This document shows, piece after piece, positions 43,494 through 52,293 of a stretch of 64,000 nt of DNA. Origin of the DNA: DATJGR01 sp963812255 (GTDB taxonomy: Bacteria; Pseudomonadota; Gammaproteobacteria; Pseudomonadales; Azotimanducaceae); the NCBI GenBank assembly GCA_963812255.1, contig CAWEUM010000003.1, forward strand, positions 992,001-1,056,000, in the 5' to 3' direction. The translations under genes were made by a program, and so were the position numbers. Under the pieces are notes generated by a model, which saw only the letters and a program-made list of their open reading frames with translations, was not told the origin of the DNA and made no database searches. Position 1 is the first letter of the stretch. Every line of letters begins with the position of its first letter.

Positions 43494-45005
43494 ATGACGT
43501 TTTCCCCCGCGGCCCTTTGGGCTAACTTTCTCGGCAACGCGCCACACTGGTACAAAGGCACGATCGCGGCGTTCCTGGTGCTGAATCCACTGCTGGCGCT
43601 GGCCCCGTTCGGCGGCGGCTTCGTGACCGGCTGGCTGCTGGTTGTCGAGTTCGTATTCTGTCTGGCGATGGCGCTGCGCTGTTATCCACTGCAGCCCGGC
43701 GGCCTGCTCGCGCTTGAAGCGGTGGTCATCGGCCTGACGCACCCGCCGAGCGTGCGCGACGAACTGTTCGGCAACTTCCCGGTGGTTCTGCTGCTGATGT
43801 TCATGGTCGCGGGCATCTACTTCATGCGCGAACTGCTGCTGTTCGCGTTCACGAAAATCCTACTCGGCGTGCGTTCGCAGGCTTGGCTGGCGCTGTTGTT
43901 CAGCGCCGTCGCGGCGCTTTTGTCGGCATTTCTGGATGCGCTGACGGTCACCGCGGTCATCATCAGCGTCACGGCGGGGTTCTACGCTATCTATCACCGC
44001 GTCGCATCCGGATTTCAGTTCGCGCATTCGCACAGCCACGATCACACCCGCGACGACCAGGTCGCCGACCACCATCGCGAGGACCTGGACCAGTTCCGCG
44101 CGCTGCTGCGCGGGTTGCTGATGCACGCGGCTGTGGGAACCGCCATCGGCGGTGTCTGCACGACCGTCGGCGAACCGCAGAACCTGCTGATCGCCGGAAA
44201 AATGGGTTGGGACTTCATGGAATATTTCGCGCGCATGGCGCCGGTAACCATGCCGGTCGTCGTGGTCGGATTCGCAACCTGTGTGCTGCTCGAAAAAACC
44301 CGTGCATTCGGCTATGGCACGCCGATCCCGGATCGCGTGGCAGCGATCCTGAGGGAGTCCGATGCAGCCGCGAGCGATTCCCGCAACGACCGCACCCGCA
44401 TGCGCCTGTTGGTGCAGGCCATCGCGGCCACGTTCCTGATCGTGGCGCTGGCGTTCCACTGGGCCGAAGTCGGCCTCATCGGCCTGGCGGTGATCGTCAT
44501 TCAAACGGCGTTCAATGGCGTCGTGGAAGAGCATCAAATCGGCCGCGCGTTCGAGGAAGCTCTGCCGTTCACGGCATTGCTGGCGGTGTTCTTCGTCATC
44601 GTAGCGGTGATTCACGATCAGCATCTGTTCACGCCGATCATTCACTACGTGCTGGCGCTCGAACCCGACGCGCAGCCGTCGATGCTGTACATTGCGAATG
44701 GGGTGCTGTCGGCGATCAGCGACAATGTGTTCGTTGCCACCGTGTACATCAACGAGGTGGAAGCCGCGTTCTCGGCCGGTGAGATCGCCCGCGATCACTT
44801 CGACCATCTCGCCATCGCGATCAATACCGGCACCAACATCCCGAGCATCGCGACGCCCAACGGGCAGGCGGCGTTCCTGTTCCTGTTGACATCGTCGGTA
44901 GCGCCACTGGTGAGATTGTCCTACGCGCGCATGGCCATCATGGCCGCACCGTATACGATCACGATGAGCGTGACCGGATACGTCTGCGTTCGCTGGTTCT
45001 TGTAG
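43494..45005 (+). CDS. nhaB: Na+/H+ antiporter NhaB
   Basis: A 503-residue protein with at least 10 hydrophobic segments and NhaB-like landmarks: the start FSPAALWANFLGNAPHWYKG, then LLALEAVVIGLTHPPSV, VGTAIGGVCTTVGEPQNLLI and NTGTNIPSIATPNGQAAFLF. NhaB exports Na+ in exchange for protons and helps pH and salt homeostasis. ATG 43494 begins the conserved N-terminus, whereas the frame upstream overlaps the minus-strand cotransporter. Length is slightly shorter than E. coli NhaB. Confidence 0.93.
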   Translation: MTFSPAALWANFLGNAPHWYKGTIAAFLVLNPLLALAPFGGGFVTGWLLVVEFVFCLAMALRCYPLQPGGLLALEAVVIGLTHPPSVRDELFGNFPVVLLLMFMVAGIYFMRELLLFAFTKILLGVRSQAWLALLFSAVAALLSAFLDALTVTAVIISVTAGFYAIYHRVASGFQFAHSHSHDHTRDDQVADHHREDLDQFRALLRGLLMHAAVGTAIGGVCTTVGEPQNLLIAGKMGWDFMEYFARMAPVTMPVVVVGFATCVLLEKTRAFGYGTPIPDRVAAILRESDAAASDSRNDRTRMRLLVQAIAATFLIVALAFHWAEVGLIGLAVIVIQTAFNGVVEEHQIGRAFEEALPFTALLAVFFVIVAVIHDQHLFTPIIHYVLALEPDAQPSMLYIANGVLSAISDNVFVATVYINEVEAAFSAGEIARDHFDHLAIAINTGTNIPSIATPNGQAAFLFLLTSSVAPLVRLSYARMAIMAAPYTITMSVTGYVCVRWFL

Positions 45006-45069
45006 CCTCGCCGAGAGAAGATTACCCCTACGGGCCCATCCGGGCCGACACCGAAGCGGAGGCCGATCC

Positions 45070-46623
45070 ATGTACCCAGGTCGATGGGCAAAGGAGTTCC
45101 CGAACAAGCCCGCGCTGATCAACGCCGCAACCGGCGTTACCGTCAGCTATCGCGAACTCGACGGCCGATCCAATCAACTGGCCCAGCTGATGTGGGATCG
45201 CGGTCTGCGCCGCGGCGACCACATCGCGATTCTGATGGAGAATCACGCGCGCTATTTCGATGTGGTGTGGGCGGCGCTGCGCTCCGGTCTGTATCTGACG
45301 ACGATCAACCGTTATCTGACCACCGACGAAGCCGCCTATATCCTGGACAACTGCGAAGCGAAGGTGCTGGTCGCGTCGCACCACATGGCCAACGTCGCCG
45401 CCGGTTTGCCGAGCGCGCACACGCAGTGCCTCACGTGGCTGATGGTGGACGACGCAATCACGGGGTACCAGGCATACGACGAAGCCATTGCCGCGTATCC
45501 CGCGCAGCCGCTCGCCAACGAACCGTCCGGTGGCTTCATGTTGTACAGCTCCGGAACCACCGGAAGACCGAAGGGGATCCTGCGGCCGCTGCCGGACACC
45601 CAGATCGCCGACGACGCCGGTCCGGTCGGCGCGCTGCAGAAGCAGTTGTGGGGCTTCGATACGAACTCCGTGTATCTGTCCCCGGCGCCGCTGTATCACT
45701 CGGCGCCGCTCGGTTTCACCACCGCGACGCAGGCGCTCGGCGGCACAGTGGTAATGATGCCAAAATTCGATCCGGTGCTGGCATTGCAGGCAATGGCCGA
45801 GTATCGCGTGACACACAGCCAATGGGTGCCGACGATGTTTTCGCGGATGCTGAAGCTGCCGATCGAAGATCGAAGTGGCTTCGATCTGACATCGCACAAG
45901 GTCGCGATTCACGCCGCCGCACCGTGCCCGAAACAGGTCAAGCAGCAGATGTTCGACTGGTGGGGGCCGATCCTGTACGAGTACTACGGCGGTACCGAGT
46001 TGAACGGTTTGACCCATGTCACACCACAGGATTGGCTCAAATATCCCGGCACTGTCGGCAAACCGGTGCTCGGCACACTGCACATCTGCGACGAAGGCGG
46101 CGATGCGCTGCCCAACGGGGAGAGCGGACTGGTCTACTTCGAGCTACCGCAGATGCCGTTCGAATACTTCCACGATCAGGACAAGACCAAAGGTGCCCAG
46201 CATCCCCAACATCCGAACTGGAGCGCGCTCGGCGACGTCGGCTACGTCAACGACCAGGGCTATCTGTTCCTCACCGATCGCGCGACGTTCATGATCATCT
46301 CCGGTGGTGTGAACATCTATCCTCAGGAAATCGAGGACATCATGGTGATGCATCCGAAGATTGCCGACGTCGCGGTGGTGGGTGTGCCGAACGAAGAGAT
46401 GGGCGAAGAAGTCAAGGCGGTCGTGCAGCCCGCTGTGGGGTGCGAACCGACTCCGGAGCTCGCGGCCGAATTGCTTGCGTACGCGCGCGAACACATCGCG
46501 CACTACAAATGCCCACACAGCATCGATTTCGAATCGGAACTTCCGCGTCTGCCGACCGGCAAACTCTACAAGCGAATCTTGAAAGACCGGTATTGGGGCA
46601 AGCACGATTCGCGCATCGTTTGA
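45070..46623 (+). CDS. Acyl-CoA synthetase (AMP-binding)
   Basis: A 517-residue ANL-superfamily ligase. The ATP-binding P-loop is YSSGTTGRPKG, the adenylate motif YEYYGGTELNG, and the hinge/C-terminal region FLTDRATFMIISGGVNIYPQ with the catalytic Lys in LPTGKLYKRIL. It activates a fatty or alicyclic acid to its CoA thioester. ATG 45070 has GGAGG upstream. A VOC protein follows after 26 bp, so the two probably act together. Substrate not determinable. Confidence 0.93.
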   Translation: MYPGRWAKEFPNKPALINAATGVTVSYRELDGRSNQLAQLMWDRGLRRGDHIAILMENHARYFDVVWAALRSGLYLTTINRYLTTDEAAYILDNCEAKVLVASHHMANVAAGLPSAHTQCLTWLMVDDAITGYQAYDEAIAAYPAQPLANEPSGGFMLYSSGTTGRPKGILRPLPDTQIADDAGPVGALQKQLWGFDTNSVYLSPAPLYHSAPLGFTTATQALGGTVVMMPKFDPVLALQAMAEYRVTHSQWVPTMFSRMLKLPIEDRSGFDLTSHKVAIHAAAPCPKQVKQQMFDWWGPILYEYYGGTELNGLTHVTPQDWLKYPGTVGKPVLGTLHICDEGGDALPNGESGLVYFELPQMPFEYFHDQDKTKGAQHPQHPNWSALGDVGYVNDQGYLFLTDRATFMIISGGVNIYPQEIEDIMVMHPKIADVAVVGVPNEEMGEEVKAVVQPAVGCEPTPELAAELLAYAREHIAHYKCPHSIDFESELPRLPTGKLYKRILKDRYWGKHDSRIV

Positions 46624-46649
46624 ACAACGACCACGACGGAGCCACTCAC

Positions 46650-47336
46650 ATGAACAAAGTCGACGGCCTGCACCACATCGCAATCTGCACAGCGGACATG
46701 AAAGCGCAGATCGAATACTTCACCGACGTTCTGGGTACCGAACTCGTCGCGCTGTATTGGATGCACGGCGTGCCGAATACCTGGCACGGTTTTCTGCGTC
46801 TGAACGACGAAAGCGCAATCGCGTTCGTTCAGAACCCCGACGTCGGTAAAATTCCGGTCGAACTCGGCAAGACCCATGCTGGCAATCCCGGCGCCAATTG
46901 CGCACGGGGCGTGATGCAGCACCTGGCACTACGCGTGAAGAACGATAAAGAATTGCTCGCAATGCGCGACCGGGTCCGCTCGAAAGGCATCCCGGTGTTG
47001 GGGCCGATCGATCACGGTATGTGCAAATCGATCTATTTCGCGGGACTGGAAAATCTGAGTCTCGAACTATCGTGTTCAACCGAGGCAATCGACGCGCGCG
47101 CATGGATCGATCCAGAAGTCGTCGAACTCGCCGGCATCACGGCGCTTGAACTCGCGCGGTACAAGAAGCCGGCGGATTACACGGATCAGCGCGGTGGGAT
47201 CAAACAACCCGGCATCGATGCGCCGGGACCGCACATGACCAACGATCCGTCCGGAACCCTCGCGGAAATGCTGGCGGCGCCAGACGACGTGATTCTGGCC
47301 AACAGCGAGAACCAGCCGCCGGTGAAGGTCGCTTAG
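46650..47336 (+). CDS. VOC-family (glyoxalase/dioxygenase-like) protein
   Basis: A 228-residue protein starting MNKVDGLHHIAICTADMKAQ, a VOC-type first strand with His8/His9 as possible metal ligands. QHLALRVKNDKELLAMRDRV and LENLSLELSCS give the second His and Glu positions expected of a metal site. The last 60 residues are an extra, mostly polar tail. It is in an operon with the acyl-CoA synthetase. Dioxygenase, epimerase or isomerase activities are all possible. Confidence 0.82.
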   Translation: MNKVDGLHHIAICTADMKAQIEYFTDVLGTELVALYWMHGVPNTWHGFLRLNDESAIAFVQNPDVGKIPVELGKTHAGNPGANCARGVMQHLALRVKNDKELLAMRDRVRSKGIPVLGPIDHGMCKSIYFAGLENLSLELSCSTEAIDARAWIDPEVVELAGITALELARYKKPADYTDQRGGIKQPGIDAPGPHMTNDPSGTLAEMLAAPDDVILANSENQPPVKVA

Positions 47337-47445
47337 TCCGATCGGCCAACGCCGCCGCCAACTGCAGCGCGTACGCGGCACACAAAGACTAGGGCGCAGC
47401 ACCGTGAAAAGCGCGCCCAGCGGGTCGGAACGACCTCAACCTGAC

Positions 47446-48297
47446 CTACTCTGACCCCAGCCATTGCAGCAACAGTTCGGTGACACGTTCCGAGGCCTGA
47501 TCGGTCATGAAGTGCCCAATGCCCGGCAGCACTTCGAACCGGAACGGCGCGGTCACGAAGTGAGCAGTCTCCTCGGCCGCGATGCGACCAACGGTCGCAT
47601 CCTGATCGCCCCACAGGTACATCGTTGGCACCTCGACCGGCGGCACATCCGGGAGCGCCAATGCACCGCTCGCGATTCGCGCCGCACGATACCAGTTGAT
47701 CGCTGAATCGAGCGCCTCGAACGTGCCGAGCCGGCTCAGATACGCATCGACGTCGGCATCCGGCACGCCCTGGTTGCGCAAAGTTGCGCGCAGGCGGCGC
47801 GCGTCGTCGGCCAGCAGTTCGCGCGCGGCATTCGCATCCTGGAACGCCTTATGGTGCTTAGATCTGTCCGATTGACGAGCATCGGCCTTCATCGCGCGCG
47901 CGAATGCGGCGGGGTGCGGCCGCGACAGCACCGTCAAACTGTCCAACTCCCGCGGATACTGCGCCGCGATCAGCCACGACAGTTGTCCGCCCCAATCGTG
48001 TCCGACAAGGTGATAGTGCGAATAGCCCAACGATGCCGCCATGGTGCGAGCATCGGCGATCAGCCGATCGGTCGCATACGCATCGATCTCGCCCGGGCGC
48101 GCGAGCGGCGAGTAGCCGCGCTGGTTCGGCGCAACCGCAAAGTATCCCGCATCGGCCAGCGCCGGCAGTTGATGCCGCCAGCTATGACTGGTCTGTGGAA
48201 AACCGTGCAGGAGCAGGACCAGCGGCGAACCCGGCACACCGGCGGTGTCGGCTTCGAAAACGAGCCCGGAAGCCAGCAGTTGCAGCTGGCCGGTCAC
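47446..48297 (-). CDS. Alpha/beta hydrolase, epoxide hydrolase / dehalogenase type
   Basis: A 283-residue alpha/beta hydrolase. HGFP (31-34) forms the oxyanion region and the nucleophile elbow is GHDWGGQ with Asp101, so it uses Asp instead of Ser, as in epoxide hydrolases and haloalkane dehalogenases. The catalytic His is in GIGHFM. It overlaps the enoyl-CoA hydratase upstream by 4 nt. Its last codons contain half of a REP-like core (ACTCTGACCCC, 47448-47458). Confidence 0.88.
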   Translation of the reverse strand: MTGQLQLLASGLVFEADTAGVPGSPLVLLLHGFPQTSHSWRHQLPALADAGYFAVAPNQRGYSPLARPGEIDAYATDRLIADARTMAASLGYSHYHLVGHDWGGQLSWLIAAQYPRELDSLTVLSRPHPAAFARAMKADARQSDRSKHHKAFQDANAARELLADDARRLRATLRNQGVPDADVDAYLSRLGTFEALDSAINWYRAARIASGALALPDVPPVEVPTMYLWGDQDATVGRIAAEETAHFVTAPFRFEVLPGIGHFMTDQASERVTELLLQWLGSE

Positions 48298-49127
48298 GGT
48301 CCAGCGACCCTGCCCATCAATTCGCCGACCGCCAGTTCGCCTTCGCGCGTCTGCCCGCCCATCTCCATGAAGCGCTTCATGTTGCGCTGCGCGCCGTCGG
48401 TGCGCAGCGTTCGCTGAAACAGATACGCCTCGTCCGGCAACGCGTCGGCCAACGGTTTCTCGGCGTTGTTGACGCTCTCCTTCGCGAGGCGCAATGCCTC
48501 CGGCGGAAACGTCGCCATCCGGCGCGCCAACGCAGCCACGAAGGGGCCGATTTCGTTCGCGTCGAAAATCCGGTTCAGATACCCCCAGCGCTCCGCATCT
48601 TCAGCGTTCAGATCGTCACCGCCGAGGATGATTTCGAGCGCGCGTCCACGGCCGACCAATCGAGGTAGCCGTTGCGTTCCGGTACCGCCAGGCAGAATGC
48701 CGAGTGGCACTTCCATCTGATTGATCTTGGTTTTGCCGCGCACCCCGAAGCGCATGTCGCACGACGACGCGAGTTCGCTGCCGCCACCGCCAACGCGACC
48801 CTCGATCTGCGCGATCGTCACCTTGTCCATCGTGCGGAAGCGCTCGCACATCGCGTGATAGTCGTTGAGTTCCGTGTCGCGCTGCGCGGGCAGTTCGGTG
48901 GGGAAGCTGAGAATTGCGCCGACGTCGAAATGCGCGAGAAAGAAATCGGGATCGGCACTCTTCAGCACGACGACGGTCAGGTTGGGGTCGGCTTTGAGCT
49001 CCTTGGATAGCGCTGCGAGTTCTGCGTAGAGCGGCACGGTGATGACATTGATCGGCGGATTCGCGATCGTGATCCAGGCGATGCGGCCCTCGATCTCCAC
49101 TTTCAGCAGTTCATAGTCGTAGGCCAT
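48294..49127 (-). CDS. Enoyl-CoA hydratase/isomerase family protein
   Basis: A 277-residue crotonase-fold protein. The oxyanion-hole strand is ADPDFFLAHFDVGAI and the second is EGRVGGGGSELASSCDMRF; the crotonase Glu near GGTGTQRLPRLVG is not clearly present, so the reaction (hydratase, isomerase, other) is open. ATG 49127 has GGAGG upstream. It is cotranscribed with the hydrolase at 47446. Confidence 0.88.
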   Translation of the reverse strand: MAYDYELLKVEIEGRIAWITIANPPINVITVPLYAELAALSKELKADPNLTVVVLKSADPDFFLAHFDVGAILSFPTELPAQRDTELNDYHAMCERFRTMDKVTIAQIEGRVGGGGSELASSCDMRFGVRGKTKINQMEVPLGILPGGTGTQRLPRLVGRGRALEIILGGDDLNAEDAERWGYLNRIFDANEIGPFVAALARRMATFPPEALRLAKESVNNAEKPLADALPDEAYLFQRTLRTDGAQRNMKRFMEMGGQTREGELAVGELMGRVAGP

Positions 49128-49203
49128 GTATCCTCCGTTGCAAATCCTGTCGGGCAATGCTCCGTCGTTTGTGCGCCGATGTCGATCGGCCGTGCAAAGA
49201 AAA

Positions 49204-49229
49204 GGCCGGTCTTCTCGCGAAGACCGGCC
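49204..49229 (-). terminator. Rho-independent terminator of the TonB receptor gene
   Basis: A perfect 11-bp stem, GGCCGGTCTTC (49204-49214) and GAAGACCGGCC (49219-49229), with a 4-nt loop. On the minus strand it is followed by TTTTCTTTG. It lies 21 bp after the stop of the receptor at 49250. Confidence 0.85.
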
Positions 49230-49249
49230 CTGTCAGGCGCGACCTTGGA

Positions 49250-52123
49250 TCAGCCGCCGCCGAGCGTGTACCGAATGCCGACCTTGAACATGCGGCCAAA
49301 CGGGTCGGCCGTGTAGGGGTCGTAGTTCAAATCGGACTGTACGGCTGGCGGATCTTCATCGGTGAGATTCATCACCGACAGCGACAACACGGTGCTGTCG
49401 TTGAACAACGAGACGTTGTAGTAGACGTCGCTGTAGGCGACCGAATCGATGTTCTTCAGCGGCGCGATCGTCGTCGACCTCGCGTCTCGGTAGTCGGTGA
49501 TGTAGCGGAGCATGTACGTGAACCGATGCGGACCGTGCACATATTTGATCCACGTGTTGCCTTTGAAGTCCGGCAGAGACGTGAACGGCGTGCCCGTGTT
49601 CAACAGACCCGCAAAGTCGCCTCCGGCCGCAACGGTCGTACCGCCGAGGTCCTTGAAGTCTTCCGAGTCGTACTCGATCGTGTACGTGCCGGTTGCACCG
49701 AGCGACAGAACGCCGCCGTATACATCTTCAAAGTCGTACTGCGCGCTCGCGTCGATCCCGGTCGTTTTGATCTTGCCGCCGTTGATGAAGTTCACTTCGA
49801 CGCGCTCGATCCCCGCCGGAGGCGTCGCAAACGGCGTGATGTGGCTTTGCAACTCCGCGCAATTGGGGCCAGGTGCACCAGGCGCGCCGGTGTAGCAATT
49901 CTGTGCACTGTAGGCACTGACGACTTGGTTCGGGTCAGTCACCTGGAACGGATCCTTGAAGTCGTAGTACCAGTAATCCATCGTCGCCGAAAATCCTCCA
50001 GCGTTGACGATGAACCCAACGTTCGTCGTCACCGCCGATTCCGACGTCAGTCTGGGATTCCCGACGGTGTCGACCGCCTTGAACGCGTTGGTCGGCGCGA
50101 TGAAAACGAGCGCCGTGCCACGGCCACCGAGGAAACTCTGCGGCGGACCGCGGAATGTGGTCGTCGCGGACGCCCGAAATGCCAACCAGTCCAACGCCTG
50201 CCAGCGCAACGCAATCTTCGGATCCACCGTCGATCCCACATCCGAGCCGTAATCTTCGTAACGTAGCGCCAACTGCATGTCGAGCGTATCGAGGATCGGT
50301 AATGCGAATTCGGCGAACAACCCATAGACGTTGCGACTGGTGTTTTCCTCGTTGGTCCCCGCAAGAAACGCGAACGGTCCTGTTGGGAACGCGCAATTCA
50401 GCGACGGCGTCAAACCGAGAGTCACCGCATACGGATTGGTGAACGGACACGGAATAGCCGCCAGGTTCGTGTTGTCGTTCGCATCGAGATTGTATTTTTC
50501 GTTGCGCGCCTGGAATCCGGCCGCCCAACCGACCGCACCGCCGGGCAAGGTGAGCGGTGTTTCGCCGCTGAAGACCAAGTCCCACACCAACAGATCGCTC
50601 GTGGCGTCGTACTTTTGCTGACCAATGAGCCACCGCGTCATCTCCGGTGAATTCGCGACAGCCGGGTTGTACTGTGGGTTCACGATTCCGGTCACGACCG
50701 AGCGCTGAACCGCATTGGAGAACGGGTTGTAGTACTCGCACGGTCCAACGCCCGGTGTCGAGTTGGCCGGGTCGCTGCCTCCAGGAACGCAGCCAGGACC
50801 CCCGAGCCCATTGAGCGCAAAGGCCATGTTCTGCACGGACATGTCTTTGCCGTTCAAGTAACGTTCACGCCGCGACCAGGTCACGGCCATGTCATAGTTC
50901 ACTGCCTCTTCGAACATGGAACCGGTCAACGCCGCGCCGAGCCTGAAGGTATCGGTGGCACGGCCCCCGGTCTGCGGCTTGCCGAAGAATCCGGTGACGC
51001 CGGCGTACCGGTTGATTGCGAACGCACCCTGTGGAACGCCTCCGACATCGGGAACGAACCCCGGGTTCTGCAGTTTCATGTCGACCAGGCCCGGATGCGT
51101 CGGCGCGATGTAGCGGTCTGGACCGAACAGCGATTGCGGCGGATACGACGGAGACGTATTCCAGCTGGGCATGTTCATCTTCGCGTACAACGCTTCGACG
51201 TGCAGTTTCGTTGTATCGCTGACGTCGTAGTTCAACTCGGTGAAGTATTTGTAGGTCGTCTGCTTCTCGGCCAGGTTGTCGAAGAACGTGAACTGGAAGC
51301 GGCACGCGCCGCCTGTGAAGTTGCCGAGCACCGCGCACCCGGGATCCGCTTGCGCTGCGAACGTCGTCGCCGGGTATACGGTCGCGGGATTCGAGATCGC
51401 CGAATAGCCACCGCCCGGATTCTTAGCGTAGGGCTGCAACGCCCAGTCGCGTTCCTTCACCGGAAGCTTCGCCCGCTGATCGTATTCGAACGCGAACATC
51501 AAGTGCAGGCGATCGCTGCCCCACCCATAGATCAGGCTCGCATCGGGATTGCCGCCATACCCTTCGGCGTCCTCGAGGGATTGGAACGAGCCGTTGACTT
51601 CGAAGCCTTCGAAGTTGCTGCGGGTAATGAAGTTCACGACGCCGGCAATCGCATCGGATCCGTAGGTCGCAGCCGCGCCGCCGAGCAACACCTCGGTCCT
51701 ACCCAATGCGGACGTCGGAATGGCGCTGATGTCGACACCGTTTGCCTCCGTCGCGACCTGACGGCGGCCGTTGATCAGCACCAGCGTGCGCGACGCACCG
51801 AGGCCGCGCAGGTTGATCGTCGTGACCCCTTCGTTGCCTTGTCCGATGCCTTGAAACTGGTTCGTCTCACCGAGGTTGCCTGAGGTCACCGAGAGGTCCC
51901 GAACCATCTCGATGATGCTCGGGTTCCCCTGGTCCAACATGTCCTGCGCGGTGATCGATTGCACCGGCAGCGCGGCGTCCTTCGCAGACCCCTGAATGTA
52001 GGAACCTGTGACGACGATTTCTTCGACCGCGGTGTTCGCCTCCCGGGCTGCGGGATCAGCCCCGAACGCGGCGGACGCCCAGACACAAAACGCCGCGAGT
52101 GCGGCGTGGCTGATGTACTTCAC
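49250..52123 (-). CDS. TonB-dependent outer-membrane receptor
   Basis: A 957-residue TonB receptor. A signal peptide (KYISHAALAAFCVWASAAFG) is followed by a TonB-box-like EEIVVTGSYI, the plug (ITAQDMLDQGNPSIIEMVRD through TTINLRGLGASRTLVLINGR) and a 22-strand barrel ending in the C-terminal aromatic pattern (GRMFKVGIRYTLG). It imports a large or poorly diffusing substrate across the outer membrane. Start is GTG 52123, with AGGGGG 7 bp upstream. It has its own promoter and terminator. The ligand is unknown, though the setting suggests a hydrophobic catabolic substrate. Confidence 0.93.
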   Translation of the reverse strand: MKYISHAALAAFCVWASAAFGADPAAREANTAVEEIVVTGSYIQGSAKDAALPVQSITAQDMLDQGNPSIIEMVRDLSVTSGNLGETNQFQGIGQGNEGVTTINLRGLGASRTLVLINGRRQVATEANGVDISAIPTSALGRTEVLLGGAAATYGSDAIAGVVNFITRSNFEGFEVNGSFQSLEDAEGYGGNPDASLIYGWGSDRLHLMFAFEYDQRAKLPVKERDWALQPYAKNPGGGYSAISNPATVYPATTFAAQADPGCAVLGNFTGGACRFQFTFFDNLAEKQTTYKYFTELNYDVSDTTKLHVEALYAKMNMPSWNTSPSYPPQSLFGPDRYIAPTHPGLVDMKLQNPGFVPDVGGVPQGAFAINRYAGVTGFFGKPQTGGRATDTFRLGAALTGSMFEEAVNYDMAVTWSRRERYLNGKDMSVQNMAFALNGLGGPGCVPGGSDPANSTPGVGPCEYYNPFSNAVQRSVVTGIVNPQYNPAVANSPEMTRWLIGQQKYDATSDLLVWDLVFSGETPLTLPGGAVGWAAGFQARNEKYNLDANDNTNLAAIPCPFTNPYAVTLGLTPSLNCAFPTGPFAFLAGTNEENTSRNVYGLFAEFALPILDTLDMQLALRYEDYGSDVGSTVDPKIALRWQALDWLAFRASATTTFRGPPQSFLGGRGTALVFIAPTNAFKAVDTVGNPRLTSESAVTTNVGFIVNAGGFSATMDYWYYDFKDPFQVTDPNQVVSAYSAQNCYTGAPGAPGPNCAELQSHITPFATPPAGIERVEVNFINGGKIKTTGIDASAQYDFEDVYGGVLSLGATGTYTIEYDSEDFKDLGGTTVAAGGDFAGLLNTGTPFTSLPDFKGNTWIKYVHGPHRFTYMLRYITDYRDARSTTIAPLKNIDSVAYSDVYYNVSLFNDSTVLSLSVMNLTDEDPPAVQSDLNYDPYTADPFGRMFKVGIRYTLGGG

Positions 52124-52196
52124 GGTAATACCCCCTTGGTGATCCAGCTTTTGGCTTTCCACCGAATCCAACTCCCCAGCCGAGTTCGGTTACAAC

Positions 52197-52225
52197 TTGA
52201 TACACGCTCGTAACGACAAACTCAA
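52197..52225 (-). promoter_or_regulatory. Possible sigma-70 promoter of the TonB receptor
   Basis: On the minus strand, TTGAGT (52225 to 52220), a 17-bp spacer and TATCAA (52202 to 52197) lie 74 bp before the start. Both boxes match the consensus at four of six positions. Confidence 0.4.
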
Positions 52226-52252
52226 TACTTAATGGAAAAAAGATGAAAAAAA

Positions 52253-52272
52253 AGCCGGCCCTGGGGCCGGCT
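52253..52272 (-). terminator. Rho-independent terminator of the decayed TonB receptor
   Basis: AGCCGGCC and GGCCGGCT with a CTGG loop; on the minus strand a run of eight T follows. It lies 22 bp after the remnant stop at 52294, so the terminator survives intact while the gene is broken. Confidence 0.85.
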
Positions 52273-52293
52273 CGTATTCCAGAAGCACGAAAG

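Noticed and set aside
47440..47458. Partial REP core ACTCTGACCCC at the end of the hydrolase gene
   Set aside because: Only one arm is convincing and it lies within the last codons, so it is not listed as a full repeat.
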